This document shows, one piece after another, positions 46,545 to 58,300 of a DNA stretch of 64,000 bases. Every line of letters begins with the position of its first letter. The stretch's first letter is position 1. The notes below the pieces were generated by a model. The model was not told where the DNA came from. It did no database searches and was given only the letters and a program-made list of their open reading frames with translations. Made by a program: the position numbers and the translations under genes. Origin of the DNA: Xylanibacter ruminicola (lineage in GTDB: Bacteria; Bacteroidota; Bacteroidia; Bacteroidales; Bacteroidaceae); the NCBI RefSeq assembly GCF_900107775.1, contig NZ_FNRF01000005.1, positions 107,907 through 171,906 of the forward strand, read 5' to 3'.

Positions 46545-46904
46545 CTATTGGTTCTTTTCTATCTGATCGAGAAGCTCCCGGAGTTCTTCAACAGAAATCT
46601 TCTCTTCCTTAACGAAAGCAGATACTGCTGAGAGGTAGGAGTTATTGAAGTAGTTCTTGATAACACCGGCAATGGATTTACGACCGCACTCCGCCTCGGT
46701 GATGAGGGGGTAGTACTGATAGGTATTACCAAACTGCTTATGATCAAGATAGCCTTCCTTCTCCAGAATGCGTACCATCGTAGATAGCGTATTGAAGTGC
46801 GGGCGCGGCTCGTCGTAGTACTCCAAGAGCTCCTTAACGAACATCGGACCGTGCTGCCAATACAAATCCATGATCTCCTTTTCCTTGTTTGTTAACTTTT
46901 TCAT
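46545..46904 (-). CDS. BlaI/MecI-family transcriptional repressor
   Basis: A 119-aa winged-helix repressor: MKKLTNKEKEIMDLYWQHGP at the start, HFNTLSTMVRILEKEGYLDH as recognition helix and wing, then a helical dimerisation C-terminus (LSAVSAFVKEEKISVEELREL). BlaI proteins are released from DNA by proteolysis; the M56 peptidase encoded next is the expected protease. Start: ATG 46904; 17 further codons upstream begin inside the promoter region and lack family similarity. First gene of the five-gene operon and probably autoregulated through the AACTAA sites just upstream. Confidence 0.92.
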   Translation of the reverse strand: MKKLTNKEKEIMDLYWQHGPMFVKELLEYYDEPRPHFNTLSTMVRILEKEGYLDHKQFGNTYQYYPLITEAECGRKSIAGVIKNYFNNSYLSAVSAFVKEEKISVEELRELLDQIEKNQ

Positions 46905-46964
46905 TTTACTACAGTTTGCTTTAAGTTCGAAAATCAAATTGCGCGTTGTAATCAATATCCGAAT

Positions 46965-46996
46965 GCAAAGTAACTAAAAGTTTTCGTTATATACAA
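46965..46996 (-). promoter_or_regulatory. Promoter of the BlaI operon
   Basis: On the minus strand TTG (46996-46994), 20-base spacer, TTACTTTGC (46973-46965), one mismatch from TAnnTTTGC. AACTAAAAG copies at 46972-46980 and 46995-47003 overlap the -7 and -33 elements. Confidence 0.6.
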
Positions 46997-47015
46997 CTAA
47001 AAGATATAGTTTTTA

Positions 47016-47032
47016 AACTAAATTAATTAGTT
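47016..47032. promoter_or_regulatory. AACTAA-N5-TTAGTT dyad, candidate BlaI operator
   Basis: A perfect 6-base inverted repeat around ATTAA, between the rpsJ terminator and the BlaI promoter. The half-site AACTAA recurs at 46972 and 46995, spacings 23 and 21 bases. BlaI/MecI proteins bind short dyads overlapping their own promoter, so this is a reasonable operator candidate. Confidence 0.45.
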
Positions 47033-47063
47033 AAGTTTGGTTTTAACGATTATTCAGGCTATC

Positions 47064-47100
47064 AAAACAAAAAAAACAGCGCATCCTTGGGGATACGCTG
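47064..47100 (-). terminator. Intrinsic terminator after rpsJ
   Basis: On the minus strand CAGCGTATCC / GGATGCGCTG (plus 47077-47100, four-base loop, one G-U pair) is followed by eight T and then GTTTT. It lies 25 bases after the rpsJ stop and should end the str transcript, uncoupling rpsJ from rplC. Confidence 0.9.
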
Positions 47101-47124
47101 CTTTATAATCAGATAAAGATAAAA

Positions 47125-47430
47125 CTATACCTTGATCTCAACCTCAACACCGCTGGGGAGCTCGAGCTTCATCAGAGCGTCAACAGTCTTAGCAGTTGAG
47201 CTGTAGATGTCGATCAGACGCTTGTAGTCTGAGAGCTGGAACTGCTCACGAGCCTTCTTGTTAACGAAGGTAGAGCGGTTAACGGTGTAGATACGCTTGT
47301 GTGTAGGAAGGGGGATAGGACCGCTGATGATAGCACCTGTGGCCTTAACAGCCTTCACAATCTTCTCGGCTGACTTGTCTACGAGTTTGTGGTCGTAGCT
47401 CTTCAGCTTGATACGAATTTTCTGACTCAT
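47125..47430 (-). CDS. rpsJ: 30S ribosomal protein S10
   Basis: The 101-aa S10, also the NusE partner of NusB/NusG in transcription coupling. It starts [18 protein letters not shown], with [17 protein letters not shown], and ends [10 protein letters not shown]. It sits alone between a hairpin after fusA and a strong terminator, with rplC 7.5 kb downstream rather than adjacent. No -7 box is visible just upstream. Confidence 0.98.
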   Translation of the reverse strand: MSQKIRIKLKSYDHKLVDKSAEKIVKAVKATGAIISGPIPLPTHKRIYTVNRSTFVNKKAREQFQLSDYKRLIDIYSSTAKTVDALMKLELPSGVEVEIKV

Positions 47431-47462
47431 TGTCGTTTTAATTGTTTAATTGTTATTTAAAA

Positions 47463-47500
47463 GGGGGTGCTGCTAAAGAGTCATTTGCTCAGCAGCACCC
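47463..47500 (-). terminator. Hairpin between fusA and rpsJ, possible partial terminator
   Basis: GGGTGCTGCT and AGCAGCACCC (47465-47474, 47491-47500) form a 10-bp stem with a 16-base loop, followed on the minus strand by CCTTTTAAAT. It starts 11 bases after the fusA stop. The T-run is short, so readthrough into rpsJ is likely. Confidence 0.65.
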
Positions 47501-47511
47501 ATTTGTTATCT

Positions 47512-49638
47512 TTATACGAGGTCGGCACGGCCCTTAACCTCCTCCAGAACTGCCTTAGCGATAGAGCTTGACAGAGGAGCGTGGTGATCGTACTCCATTG
47601 AGCTGGTAGCACGACCTGAAGTGATGGTACGCAGAGCGGTTACATAACCGAACATCTCTGACAGGGGCACCTGAGCCTTAACAACACGGGCACCGCTACG
47701 AGCCTCTTCCATACCCTCTACCTGGCCACGACGCTTGTTCAGGTCACCGATAACGTCACCCATGTTCTCCTCAGGTGTTACAACCTCGAGCTTCATGATA
47801 GGCTCCATCAGTACGGGCTTAGCCTGAGCGCATGCGTTCTTGTATGCCTGCAGAGCAGCGATCTCGAATGAGAGCTGGTCAGAGTCAACGGGGTGGAACG
47901 AACCGTCGAGTACAGTAACCTTCAGTGAATCCATTGGGTAACCACCGAGGATACCATTCTTCATAGCGTTCTCGAATCCCTTCTGGATAGATGGGATGAA
48001 CTCCTTAGGAATGTTACCACCCTTAACCTCGTTAACAAACTGCAGACCGCCGTCCTTAGCGATATCCCAATCGTCGTCAACAGGACCAACGTTTACGATG
48101 ATATCAGCGAACTTACCGCGACCACCCGACTGCTTCTTGTAAACCTCACGGAGGTTAACAGTCTTGGTGATGGCCTCCTTGTAGTTAACCTGAGGCTTAC
48201 CCTGGTTACACTCAACCTTGAACTCACGCTTCAGACGGTCGATAATGATATCGAGGTGAAGCTCACCCATACCAGAGATAATGGTCTGACCACTCTGCTC
48301 GTCGGTACGTACGGTGAATGTTGGGTCCTCTTCGGCCAGCTTAGCAAGACCGTTATCGAGCTTAGCAACGTCGGCCTGAGACTTAGGCTCAACTGCGATA
48401 GAGATTACAGTATCGGGGAAGCTCATTGACTCCAGTACGATAGGTGCATCCTCAGCGCAGAGGGTATCACCAGTACGGATATCCTTGAAACCTACACCTG
48501 CGCCGATATCACCAGCGTCGATGCTCTCCATTGGAATTTCCTTGTTTGAGTTCATCTGGAACAGACGGCTGATACGCTCCTTCTTACCCGAACGTGGGTT
48601 GTAAACGTATGATCCGGCAGTGATCTTACCAGAGTAAACGCGGAAGAATACCAGACGACCCATGTATGGGTCGGTAGCAATCTTAAAGGCCAGAGCCGAT
48701 GTAGGCTCGTCCTCAGAAGGCTTACGATCCTCTTCCTCATCGGTATCAGGGTTGGTACCCTTAATAACCTCTACGTCAACAGGTGCGGGCAGGAATGCAC
48801 ATACGTAGTCGAGCAGAGGCTGCACACCCTTGTTCTTATAAGAAGAACCGAGCAGCATAGGAGTACACTGCATTGAGATAGTACCCTTACGGATAGCAGC
48901 GATGATCTCGTCCTCAGTGATTGAGTTAGGATCGTCGAAGTACTTCTCCATCAGAGCCTCGTCGTACTCAGCAGCAGCCTCAAGCAGCTTGTTACGCCAC
49001 TCGTCGCACTCAGCCTCCAGGTCGGCGGGGATATCCTCAACATCGTACTCAGCACCCATGGTCTCATCGTGCCACAGGATAGCCTTCATCTTGATCAGGT
49101 CAACCAGACCCTTGAAGTTCTCCTCAGCACCGATGGGCACCTGGATAACAACAGGGTTAGCACCCAGGATGTCCTTCATCTGCTGAACAGTCTCGAAGAA
49201 GTCAGCACCTGAACGGTCCATCTTATTAACGTAACCGATACGAGGTACGTTGTACTTGTCGGCCTGGCGCCATACAGTCTCTGACTGAGGCTGAACACCG
49301 TCGGCAGCAGAGTAAGTAGCAACAGCACCATCCAATACACGGAGTGAACGCTCTACCTCAGCGGTAAAGTCAACGTGTCCCGGAGTATCGATCAAGTTGA
49401 TCTTGAAGTTCTTACCATTCCATGTCCAGTTACAGGTAGTAGCAGCAGATGTGATAGTAATACCACGCTCCTGCTCCTGAGCCATCCAGTCCATGGTAGC
49501 AGCTCCATCGTGTACCTCACCAATCTTATGAGTCTTACCTGTGTAGAACAGGATACGCTCAGAAGTGGTTGTCTTACCGGCATCGATGTGAGCCATAATA
49601 CCGATATTTCTTGTTAAATGTAAATCGCGGTTTGCCAT
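47512..49638 (-). CDS. fusA: Elongation factor G
   Basis: The 708-aa GTPase that drives translocation. G motifs: AHIDAGKTT (G1), RGITITSAA (switch I), DTPGHVDF (G3) and NKMDRSGAD (G4). Domains II-V are complete, with [18 protein letters not shown] and the C-terminal [16 protein letters not shown]. It lies 34 bases after rpsG in the str order rpsL-rpsG-fusA. Confidence 0.98.
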   Translation of the reverse strand: MANRDLHLTRNIGIMAHIDAGKTTTSERILFYTGKTHKIGEVHDGAATMDWMAQEQERGITITSAATTCNWTWNGKNFKINLIDTPGHVDFTAEVERSLRVLDGAVATYSAADGVQPQSETVWRQADKYNVPRIGYVNKMDRSGADFFETVQQMKDILGANPVVIQVPIGAEENFKGLVDLIKMKAILWHDETMGAEYDVEDIPADLEAECDEWRNKLLEAAAEYDEALMEKYFDDPNSITEDEIIAAIRKGTISMQCTPMLLGSSYKNKGVQPLLDYVCAFLPAPVDVEVIKGTNPDTDEEEDRKPSEDEPTSALAFKIATDPYMGRLVFFRVYSGKITAGSYVYNPRSGKKERISRLFQMNSNKEIPMESIDAGDIGAGVGFKDIRTGDTLCAEDAPIVLESMSFPDTVISIAVEPKSQADVAKLDNGLAKLAEEDPTFTVRTDEQSGQTIISGMGELHLDIIIDRLKREFKVECNQGKPQVNYKEAITKTVNLREVYKKQSGGRGKFADIIVNVGPVDDDWDIAKDGGLQFVNEVKGGNIPKEFIPSIQKGFENAMKNGILGGYPMDSLKVTVLDGSFHPVDSDQLSFEIAALQAYKNACAQAKPVLMEPIMKLEVVTPEENMGDVIGDLNKRRGQVEGMEEARSGARVVKAQVPLSEMFGYVTALRTITSGRATSSMEYDHHAPLSSSIAKAVLEEVKGRADLV

Positions 49639-49672
49639 TGTTTTGTATCCTTTTAACTTCTTACCTTATTTA

Positions 49673-50149
49673 TTAGAAACGGAAGTGAGCAAATGCGCGG
49701 TTAGCCTCGGCCATGCGATGCATATCCTCCTTACGCTTGAAGGCACCACCCTGATTGTTGAAGGCGTCCATGATCTCAGCAGCCAGCTTATCGGCCATTG
49801 ACTTACCAGAACGCTTACGAGCGAACTGAATCATGTTCTTCATTGAGATACTCTCCTTACGGTCGGGACGGATCTCAGTAGGTACCTGGAAAGTAGCACC
49901 ACCGATACGGCGACTCTTTACCTCAACCTGTGGGGTAATGTTGTCGAGAGCCTGCTTCCAGATCTCCAGGGCAGACTTCTCCTCGTTGTTCATTTTGCTC
50001 TTCACTGTCTCCAGTGCATTGTAGAAGATCTCATAAGACTTGGTCTTCTTACCATCAAACATCAGGTGGTTTACAAACTTAGACACCTTCTGATCGTTGA
50101 ATACGGGATCTGGCAGGATCACACGCTTCTTTGGTTTTGCTTTTCTCAT
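49673..50149 (-). CDS. rpsG: 30S ribosomal protein S7
   Basis: The 158-aa S7 that nucleates 30S head assembly. It starts [17 protein letters not shown] and contains [17 protein letters not shown] and the conserved C-terminal [11 protein letters not shown]. The gap to rpsL is unusually long (156 bases) and contains a 24-codon frame that overlaps the rpsG ATG. Confidence 0.98.
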   Translation of the reverse strand: MRKAKPKKRVILPDPVFNDQKVSKFVNHLMFDGKKTKSYEIFYNALETVKSKMNNEEKSALEIWKQALDNITPQVEVKSRRIGGATFQVPTEIRPDRKESISMKNMIQFARKRSGKSMADKLAAEIMDAFNNQGGAFKRKEDMHRMAEANRAFAHFRF

Positions 50150-50220
50150 TTTGTTTTTGAATTAAAATTCTGCTTGAGGGCTGTTCTTACTTGTTCTTCA
50201 ACGTCACTTCGCTCGGACAT
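50146..50220 (-). CDS. Possible 24-aa upstream peptide coupled to rpsG
   Basis: An ATG at 50220 opens a 24-codon frame ([20 protein letters not shown]...) whose TGA overlaps the rpsG ATG as ATGA. A purine-rich AAAGG lies about ten bases before it. The amino-acid composition is protein-like but no family is recognised. It may be a leader peptide that couples ribosome arrival to rpsG translation, or chance. Confidence 0.35.
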   Translation of the reverse strand: MSERSDVEEQVRTALKQNFNSKTK

Positions 50221-50305
50221 TTACTCAACCTTTATAACATTATCTCCAGCAAAACGGATTAAATTTTTTGTTTCTTTTTGGCCTGACTGACCATCTCCGG
50301 TCATT

Positions 50306-50686
50306 TTACTTCTTAGCCTTTGGACGCTTAGCACCATACTTAGAACGGCGCTGTGTACGGTTAGCTACACCAGCAGTATCAAGAGTACCGCGAACGATGT
50401 GGTAACGTACACCTGGCAGGTCCTTTACACGACCACCGCGAACAAGCACGATTGAGTGCTCCTGCAGGTTGTGTCCCTCTCCAGGGATGTAAGAGTTAAC
50501 TTCCTTCTGATTTGTCAGACGAACACGGGCTACCTTACGCATAGCCGAATTAGGCTTCTTAGGTGTTGTTGTGTAAACACGTACGCAGACACCACGACGC
50601 TGAGGACAGTTGTCCAAAGCAGGTGACTTTGACTTGTCAACAATTACCTTTCTGCCTTTTCTTACCAATTGTGAAATTGTAGGCAT
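50306..50686 (-). CDS. rpsL: 30S ribosomal protein S12
   Basis: The 126-aa decoding-centre protein. It starts [13 protein letters not shown] and contains TTPKKPNSA and [12 protein letters not shown]. The Lys residues changed in streptomycin-resistant mutants of E. coli (positions 42 and 87 equivalents) are wild type. First gene of the str operon, with a TACCTTTGC promoter about 90 bases upstream. Confidence 0.98.
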   Translation of the reverse strand: MPTISQLVRKGRKVIVDKSKSPALDNCPQRRGVCVRVYTTTPKKPNSAMRKVARVRLTNQKEVNSYIPGEGHNLQEHSIVLVRGGRVKDLPGVRYHIVRGTLDTAGVANRTQRRSKYGAKRPKAKK

Positions 50687-50777
50687 AATACTTTAATTTT
50701 TAATTTATATATATGTTATTTTATTTATAATCAGCGCTTTACACACCCTATCTCGCTTAATAGGGGCGTTTCGGGCT

Positions 50778-50786
50778 GCAAAGGTA
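50778..50786 (-). promoter_or_regulatory. Promoter -7 box of the str operon
   Basis: TACCTTTGC on the minus strand, identical to the box before rplC and rpsM. The -33 region has TTAG at the right distance, a weak match. The leader to rpsL is about 85 bases. Confidence 0.75.
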
Positions 50787-50899
50787 CAACTATTTTCCGA
50801 TTCCACCTAACTTATATGGAGAAAATGCAAGTTTAAACCTTCGATTTAACAAGAAATAACGTTTTTTGAATTAATTAATAGTAGATTATACCCAAAATG

Positions 50900-50934
50900 A
50901 ATAAAAAAGAGTGCCGCACATACGTGCAGCACTC
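50900..50934 (-). terminator. Terminator after rpoC
   Basis: On the minus strand GAGTGC-GCAC / GTGC-GCACTC (plus 50909-50934, four-base loop, one mismatch) is followed by TTTTTTATT. It lies 29 bases after the rpoC stop. Confidence 0.9.
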
Positions 50935-50963
50935 ATAACATATTTTGCTAATCAAAGATAGCC

Positions 50964-53900
50964 TTATTTCTCCTCGAGAATAGTCTCATCAGCGAAGTCG
51001 AGAACGTTCTTGCGGTTAGCCTGAATGCGCTCATACTCCTCCTTTGAACCAACGATAATCTTCTCGAACTCACGCAGACCGGTACCAGCAGGAATCAGGT
51101 GTCCGCAGATAACGTTCTCCTTCATACCTACCAGGTGATCTACCTTACCACGGATAGCAGCCTCGTTAAGTACCTTGGTTGTCTCCTGGAACGATGCAGC
51201 CGACATGAACGACTTGGTCTGAAGAGCGGCACGTGTGATACCCTGCAGAATCTGAGTAGATGTAGCGGGCACTGCATCACGAACCTGTACCAGACGGAGG
51301 TCACGACGCTTCAGCATAGAGTTCTCGTCGCGCAGCTTGCGGGCGGTAACAATCTGACCCTTCTGCAGGTTCTCGGAGTCACCGGCATCGGTAACAACCT
51401 TCTTACCCCAGATACGATCGTTCTCCTCAGCGAAGTCGAGCTTGTCGACAATCTCCTGCTCGAGGAACGAGGTATCACCAGGTTCGTTGATCTGTACCTT
51501 ACGCATCATCTGACGAACGATGATCTCGAAGTGCTTATCGTTAATCTTTACACCCTGCAGACGGTATACGTCCTGAACCTCGTTCACGATGTACTCCTGT
51601 ACAGCGGTGGGACCCTTAATGGCCAGGATGTCGCCTGGAGTGATAACACCATCAGAGAGTGGTGTACCAGCACGTACGGCATCGTGCTCCTGTACCAGGA
51701 TCTGCTTCGACAGCGATACGAGATAACGACGCTGCTCACCAGTCTTAGAGGTTACGATAATCTCACGGTTACCACGCTTTACCTTACCCATGGTTACCTC
51801 ACCATCGATCTCGGATACAACAGCAGGGTTAGATGGGTTACGAGCCTCGAACAGCTCGGTTACACGGGGCAGACCTCCGGTGATATCACCACCCTTGGCA
51901 GCAGCACGTGGAATCTTAACGAGGGTTTCACCAGTTGCAACTGTCTGGCCATCCTCAACAACAACGTGTCCACCTACAGGGAAGCTATATGTTCCGATTA
52001 CCTCGCCATCGGCACCGATTACATCACAGGTAGGAACCTTAGTACGGTCGCGCGACTCGGTAACAATCTTTTCAGTCAGACCAGTGGTTTCGTCGGTCTC
52101 GGCACGGAAGGTAACACCCTCGATCACATCGTTGAACTTCAGGGTACCAGCGTACTCGGTAACGATAACGGCGTTGAATGGGTCCCACTGAGCAATCTTG
52201 TCGCCCTTGGCAACCTCGTCGCCGTGACCAAAGTAGAGTGACGAACCGTAAGGTACGTTAACGGTAGAGAGAACGATCTTGGTGTTAGGATCAACGAAAC
52301 GCATCTCACCCAAACGGCTTACAACCATCTGACACTCGCGGCCATCCTCATCGAATGGAACGGTACGAACCTCTTCAAACTCGATCATAGCGCGATCATA
52401 TTTAGATACGATGCTTGCATTTGCTGCGGCGTTGGCAGCCACACCACCGGCGTGGAACGTACGCAGAGTAAGCTGTGTACCTGGCTCACCGATAGCCTGA
52501 GCGGCAATCACACCAACAGCCTCACCCTTCTGTACCATACGACGGGTAGCGAGGTTACGTCCGTAACACTTCATGCAGACACCCTTCTTCGACTCACAAG
52601 TGAGCACTGAACGGATCTCGACCATCTCGATATCAGATGCCTCGATAGCCTCGGCTACTGACTCGGTGATCTCCTCACCAGCGGCTACAATCACCTCACC
52701 GGTCTTAGGATTGATCACATCGTGAACAGATACACGACCTAAGATACGCTCTGACAGGCTTGAGATAATCTCGTCGCCGCTCTTCAGGGCTGTGCACTGC
52801 AAACCACGCAGGGTACCGCAGTCCTCCTCGGTAATGATCACATCGTGCGATACGTCAACCAATCGACGTGTCAGGTAACCAGCGTCGGCTGTTTTCATAG
52901 CGGTATCAGCCAGACCCTTACGAGCACCGTGAGTAGAGATAAAGTACTCGAGCACCGACATACCCTCCTTAAAGTTAGAAAGGATTGGGTTTTCAATAAT
53001 CTGGTGACCCTCGGCACCGGCCTTCTGAGGCTTAGCCATCAGACCACGGATACCTGAAAGCTGCTTAATCTGGTCCTTACTACCACGGGCACCTGAGTCA
53101 AGCATCATGAATACAGCGTTGAATCCCTGGTCGGCCTCGGTCATCTGCTTCAGCAGGATGTTACCGATATCGTTGTTGACGTGGGTCCAGGTATCAATAA
53201 CCTGATTATAACGCTCGTTGTCGGTGATGAATCCCATGTTATAGTTGTCGGTAATCTGCTGTACCTCCTCATTACCCTTGGCAATCAGCTCAGCCTTCTC
53301 CTTAGGAATAATGATATCATCGAGGTTGAACGACAGACCGGCCACGTAAGCCATGCGGTAACCCAGGTTCTTGATTCCATCAAGGAACTCACAAGCCTCG
53401 GCGAAACCTACATTCTTAATTACAGCACCGATAATGTCGCGCAGACTCTTCTTAGAAATAATCTTATTAACGTAACCAACCTCCTTTGGAATGATGCCGT
53501 TTACGATTACACGACCTACTGAAGTCTCTACCATGTGGCGAACAGGCTGACCGTCGACGATATCATCAACGATAACCTTAACCTGGGCGTGCAGTTCGCA
53601 CTTACCCTCGTTGTGTGCGATGATAGCCTCTTCAGGACCATAGAAGGTAAGTCCCTCACCCTTAGCACCTGGACGGATCTTGGTAATGTAGTACAAACCA
53701 AGTACCATATCCTGTGAAGGCACGGTGATAGGTGCACCGTTGGCAGGGTTCAGAATGTTATGGCTCTGCAGCATGAGCAGCTGAGCCTCGAGGATAGCCT
53801 CGTTACTCAATGGGAGGTGTACAGCCATCTGGTCACCGTCGAAGTCGGCGTTGAACGCAGTACATGCCAGTGGGTGCAGCTGGATAGCCTTACCCTCGAT

Positions 53901-55295
53901 CATCTTTGGCTGGAAGGCCTGGATACCCAGACGGTGCAGTGTTGGTGCACGGTTCAGGAGTACAGGGTGACCCTTCATCACGTTCTCAAGGATATCCCAG
54001 ATAACTGGCTCACGACGGTCAACAATCTTCTTAGCGCTCTTAACAGTCTTCACGATACCGCGCTCGATGAGTTTACGGATGATGAATGGCTTATACAGCT
54101 CGGCAGCCATCAGCTTTGGCAGACCGCACTCACCCATCTTCAGCTCAGGACCTACAACGATAACCGAACGGGCTGAATAGTCAACACGCTTACCCAGCAA
54201 GTTCTGACGGAAACGTCCCTGCTTACCTTTCAGTGAGTCAGAGAGTGACTTCAGAGGACGGTTGCTATCGCTCTTAACAGCAGACGACTTACGGCTGTTG
54301 TCGAAGAGTGAATCCACAGCCTCCTGCAGCATACGCTTCTCGTTTCGGAGAATCACCTCAGGAGCCTTAATCTCCATCAGACGCTTCAGACGGTTGTTAC
54401 GGATGATGACACGACGATAGAGGTCGTTCAAGTCAGATGTAGCGAAACGTCCACCATCCAGTGGTACCAGAGGACGAAGCTCAGGAGGAGTAACAGGGAT
54501 AATCTTCATGATCATCCACTCGGGGCGATTGATGCCCTTCTCAACTGATGTACGGAAAGCCTCTACTACCTGCAGACGCTTCAGAGCCTCGTTCTTACGC
54601 TGAACTGAAGAGTCGCTGTTAGCACGGTCGCGCAGTTCGTACGACAGTGAGTCGAGGTCGATACGTGTCAGGAGGTCGTAGATAGCCTCGGCACCCATCT
54701 TTGCGATGAACTTGTTAGGATCGCTATCGTCGAGATACTCGTTATCGGGTGAAAGCTGATTCTCTACAATCTCTGAGTACTCATCCTCTGAGAGCAGGTC
54801 GAACTTGTTAGAACCCAGGGCATCGTTACCCTCGGCATCCTTACGGCCTGCCATTACACCTGGCTGGATAACCACGTAGCGCTCGTAGTAGATAACTGCA
54901 TCGAGCTTCTTGGTGGGCAGACCCAGCAGGTAACCTATCTTATTAGGAAGACTACGGAAGTACCAGATGTGTGCTACGGGCACAACGAGCTCGATGTGAC
55001 CAGAACGCTCACGACGAACCTTCTTCTCTGTTACCTCTACACCACAACGGTCGCAGACAATACCCTTATAACGGATGCGCTTGTACTTACCGCAGGCACA
55101 CTCGTAATCCTTGGTAGGACCGAAGATGCGCTCGCAGAACAAACCATCGCGCTCAGGCTTATAGGTACGATAGTTGATGGTCTCTGGCTTGGTAACCTCA
55201 CCGAAGCTGCTCTCCAGAATCTCTTCAGGAGAAGCAAGTCCGATGGTAATCTTCGTAAAATTATTCTTTATTTTTGAATCCTTCTTGAAAGCCAT
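50964..55295 (-). CDS. rpoC: RNA polymerase beta-prime subunit
   Basis: The 1443-aa catalytic subunit. The N-terminal zinc site ([18 protein letters not shown]) and the catalytic Mg-binding [10 protein letters not shown] are intact; the second zinc site ([15 protein letters not shown]), bridge helix and trigger loop region ([19 protein letters not shown]) are present. Full length, slightly longer than in E. coli (1407). It lies 46 bases after rpoB and is followed by a terminator. Confidence 0.99.
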   Translation of the reverse strand: MAFKKDSKIKNNFTKITIGLASPEEILESSFGEVTKPETINYRTYKPERDGLFCERIFGPTKDYECACGKYKRIRYKGIVCDRCGVEVTEKKVRRERSGHIELVVPVAHIWYFRSLPNKIGYLLGLPTKKLDAVIYYERYVVIQPGVMAGRKDAEGNDALGSNKFDLLSEDEYSEIVENQLSPDNEYLDDSDPNKFIAKMGAEAIYDLLTRIDLDSLSYELRDRANSDSSVQRKNEALKRLQVVEAFRTSVEKGINRPEWMIMKIIPVTPPELRPLVPLDGGRFATSDLNDLYRRVIIRNNRLKRLMEIKAPEVILRNEKRMLQEAVDSLFDNSRKSSAVKSDSNRPLKSLSDSLKGKQGRFRQNLLGKRVDYSARSVIVVGPELKMGECGLPKLMAAELYKPFIIRKLIERGIVKTVKSAKKIVDRREPVIWDILENVMKGHPVLLNRAPTLHRLGIQAFQPKMIEGKAIQLHPLACTAFNADFDGDQMAVHLPLSNEAILEAQLLMLQSHNILNPANGAPITVPSQDMVLGLYYITKIRPGAKGEGLTFYGPEEAIIAHNEGKCELHAQVKVIVDDIVDGQPVRHMVETSVGRVIVNGIIPKEVGYVNKIISKKSLRDIIGAVIKNVGFAEACEFLDGIKNLGYRMAYVAGLSFNLDDIIIPKEKAELIAKGNEEVQQITDNYNMGFITDNERYNQVIDTWTHVNNDIGNILLKQMTEADQGFNAVFMMLDSGARGSKDQIKQLSGIRGLMAKPQKAGAEGHQIIENPILSNFKEGMSVLEYFISTHGARKGLADTAMKTADAGYLTRRLVDVSHDVIITEEDCGTLRGLQCTALKSGDEIISSLSERILGRVSVHDVINPKTGEVIVAAGEEITESVAEAIEASDIEMVEIRSVLTCESKKGVCMKCYGRNLATRRMVQKGEAVGVIAAQAIGEPGTQLTLRTFHAGGVAANAAANASIVSKYDRAMIEFEEVRTVPFDEDGRECQMVVSRLGEMRFVDPNTKIVLSTVNVPYGSSLYFGHGDEVAKGDKIAQWDPFNAVIVTEYAGTLKFNDVIEGVTFRAETDETTGLTEKIVTESRDRTKVPTCDVIGADGEVIGTYSFPVGGHVVVEDGQTVATGETLVKIPRAAAKGGDITGGLPRVTELFEARNPSNPAVVSEIDGEVTMGKVKRGNREIIVTSKTGEQRRYLVSLSKQILVQEHDAVRAGTPLSDGVITPGDILAIKGPTAVQEYIVNEVQDVYRLQGVKINDKHFEIIVRQMMRKVQINEPGDTSFLEQEIVDKLDFAEENDRIWGKKVVTDAGDSENLQKGQIVTARKLRDENSMLKRRDLRLVQVRDAVPATSTQILQGITRAALQTKSFMSAASFQETTKVLNEAAIRGKVDHLVGMKENVICGHLIPAGTGLREFEKIIVGSKEEYERIQANRKNVLDFADETILEEK

Positions 55296-55341
55296 ATATA
55301 TTATCTTTCTCTTAATTCTTAACTCTTAATACTTAACTCAC

Positions 55342-58300
55342 TTAGTCGAGGGTAATACTCAAACCAAGACCACGCAACTCGTGCAGCAGCACATTGAGAG
55401 ACTCGGGGATACCTGGTGTAGGCATTGGCTCGCCCTTAACGATAGCCTCGTAAGCCTTAGAGCGACCTACGGTATCATCCGACTTGATTGTCAGGATCTC
55501 CTGAAGAACATGGCTGGCGCCGAAGGCCTCGAGGGCCCAAACCTCCATCTCTCCGAATCGCTGACCACCGAACTGGGCCTTACCACCAAGAGGCTGCTGA
55601 GTAATCAAGCTGTACGGACCGATTGAACGGGCGTGCATCTTATCCTCAACCATATGACCGAGCTTAAGGAAGTAGGTGATACCTACTGTAGCAGGCTGGT
55701 CGAAACGCTCACCGGTCTCACCATCATACAGGTGGGTAGAGCACAGGCGTGGCAGACCTGCCTTGTCAGTCCACTCAGCAAGGTCTTCGAGCTTAGCACC
55801 GTCGAAGATAGGAGTAGCGAACTTAACACCGAGCTTCTTACCGGCAGCACCGAGGATAGCCTCGAAAATCTGACCAAGGTTCATTCGAGAAGGCACACCC
55901 AGAGGGTTCAGTACCAGGTCGACTGGACGACCATCCTCGAGGAATGGCATATCCTCCTGACGTACGATCTTAGATACGATACCCTTATTACCGTGACGTC
56001 CGGCCAGCTTATCACCTACGCCGATCTTACGCTTCTTGGCAATGTAAACCTTAGCCATCTGCAGGATGCCGTTTGGCAGCTCATCACCGATGGTAATAGC
56101 GAACTTCTTACGCTTCATCTCAGCATCAAGCAGCTTATACTTCTTCATGAAGTTGATAATCAGCTTGGCAATCAGCTCGTTCTTATGCTCATCTGTTGTC
56201 CAGTTGCTAATCTGTACGTCGCCATACTCAAGGTTGCGCAGGGCTGTAGCAGTGAACTTGCTACCCTTGGTGATGATCTCGGCACCGGTGTAGTCCTTAA
56301 CACCCTGTGAGGTCTTACCCTTAGTGAGCTCCATGAGCTTGTCGATCAGGATATCCTTCAGGTCTTCAACCTTTGCCTCGTACTCCTCGTCGATCTTAGC
56401 AAGCACGAGCTTATCCTGCTGCTTAGACTTACGGTCCTTGATGGCACGCTGGAACATCTTCTTATCAATAACGACACCACTCAGTGATGGGTTAGCCTTG
56501 AGTGAAGAATCCTTCACATCACCAGCCTTATCACCGAAGATGGCACGGAGCAGCTTCTCCTCAGGCGAAGGATCGCTCTCACCCTTAGGTGAAATCTTAC
56601 CAATCATGATATCGCCTGGCTCAACACGGGCACCAACACGGATAACACCATTGTCGTCCAGATCCTTGGTAGCTTCCTCGCTTACGTTAGGAATATCAGC
56701 TGTGAACTCCTCAACACCACGCTTGGTCTCACGTACATCGAGTGAGTACTCATCAACGTGTACAGAGGTAAGTACGTCGTCGCGAACAATGCGCTCGTTA
56801 AGCACGATAGCATCCTCATAGTTGTATCCCTTCCAAGGCATGTAGGCTACCAGCAGGTTGCGGCCCAGAGCCAGCTCACCGTCCTCGGTAGCGTAACCCT
56901 CAGTCAGGATATCACCGGCCTTTACGCGCTGTCCCTTCTCACAGATAGGACGCAGGTCGATGGTCATATTCTGGTTGGTACGACGGAACTTAGCGATACG
57001 GTACTCCTTCAGGGCGGGCTCGAAGCTTACGAACTCCTCGTCCTCGGTGCGATCGTACAGAATACGGATGGTTGTAGCATCAACGTACTCGATAACACCA
57101 TCACCCTCGGCAGTAACCATGGTACGTGAATCCTCACATACCTGCTTCTCGATACCGGTACCTACGATAGGTGCCTCGTTGTGCAACAGAGGTACGGCCT
57201 GGCGCATCATGTTAGATCCCATCAGCGCACGGTGAGCATCGTCGTGCTCCAGGAATGGAATCAGAGATGCAGCGATAGAGGCAATCTGCTGTGGTGATAC
57301 ATCCATCAGGTCAACGTCTGTAGGTGGAACTACAGGGAAGTCGGCATCCTGACGACACTTAACAACCGAGCGGATAAATGTACCATCGTCGTTCAGAGGT
57401 GCGTTACCCTGACCGATGATGTGCTCAGCCTCCTCCTCAGCGGTGAGGTAAACGATACCATTGTCGCTCAGGTCGGCAACACCATTCTCTACCTTACGGT
57501 AAGGAGTCTGGATGAATCCGAGCTCGTTGATCTTAGCATATACACAGAGAGATGAGATCAGACCGATGTTTGGTCCCTCAGGGCTCTCGATAGGACACAG
57601 ACGACCATAGTGTGTATAGTGTACGTCACGAACCTCGAATCCGGCACGCTCACGGCTCAGACCACCAGGACCCAGGGCTGAGAGACGACGCTTGTGAGTA
57701 ACCTCGGCCAGAGGGTTGGTCTGGTCCATGAACTGCGACAGAGGGTTGGTACCGAAGAACGAGTTGATAACGCTAGAGATAGTCTTGGCGTTGATCAGAT
57801 CGGTTGGTGTGAACACCTCGTTATCGCGAACGTTCATGCGCTCACGGATGGTACGGCTCATACGAGCCAGACCTATAGAGAACTGATTAGCCAGCTGCTC
57901 GCCTACGGTACGTACGCGACGGTTCGACAGGTGGTCGATATCGTCGACAGTAGCCTTAGAGTTAACCAACTGAATCAGATACTTGATAATCTCGATAATA
58001 TCTTCCTTGGTCAGAACGCGAACATCCATATCGGTGTTCAAACCAAGCTTCTTGTTGATACGGTAACGACCAACATCACCCAGATCGTAACGCTTGTCAG
58101 AGAAGAACAGGTTCTGGATAACCTCACGTGCGCTGGCATCATCGGCAGGATCGGCATTACGCAACTGACGATAGATGTAGAGCACAGCTTCCTTCTCAGA
58201 GTTAGATGGGTCTTTGGCCAGTGTGTTGAAGATGATGCTGTAATCCGAAGCAACAGATGCGTCCTTGTGCACCAGGATAGTCTGTGCGCCACTCTCAAGG

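Noticed and set aside
44909..46955. Beta-lactam resistance regulators (BlaR1/BlaI)
   Set aside because: The M56 protein lacks the penicillin-binding sensor domain and no beta-lactamase gene is nearby, so a resistance role is not supported.
51099..52241. 380-codon frame antisense to rpoC
   Set aside because: It is Thr/Leu-rich shadow sequence inside a conserved gene.
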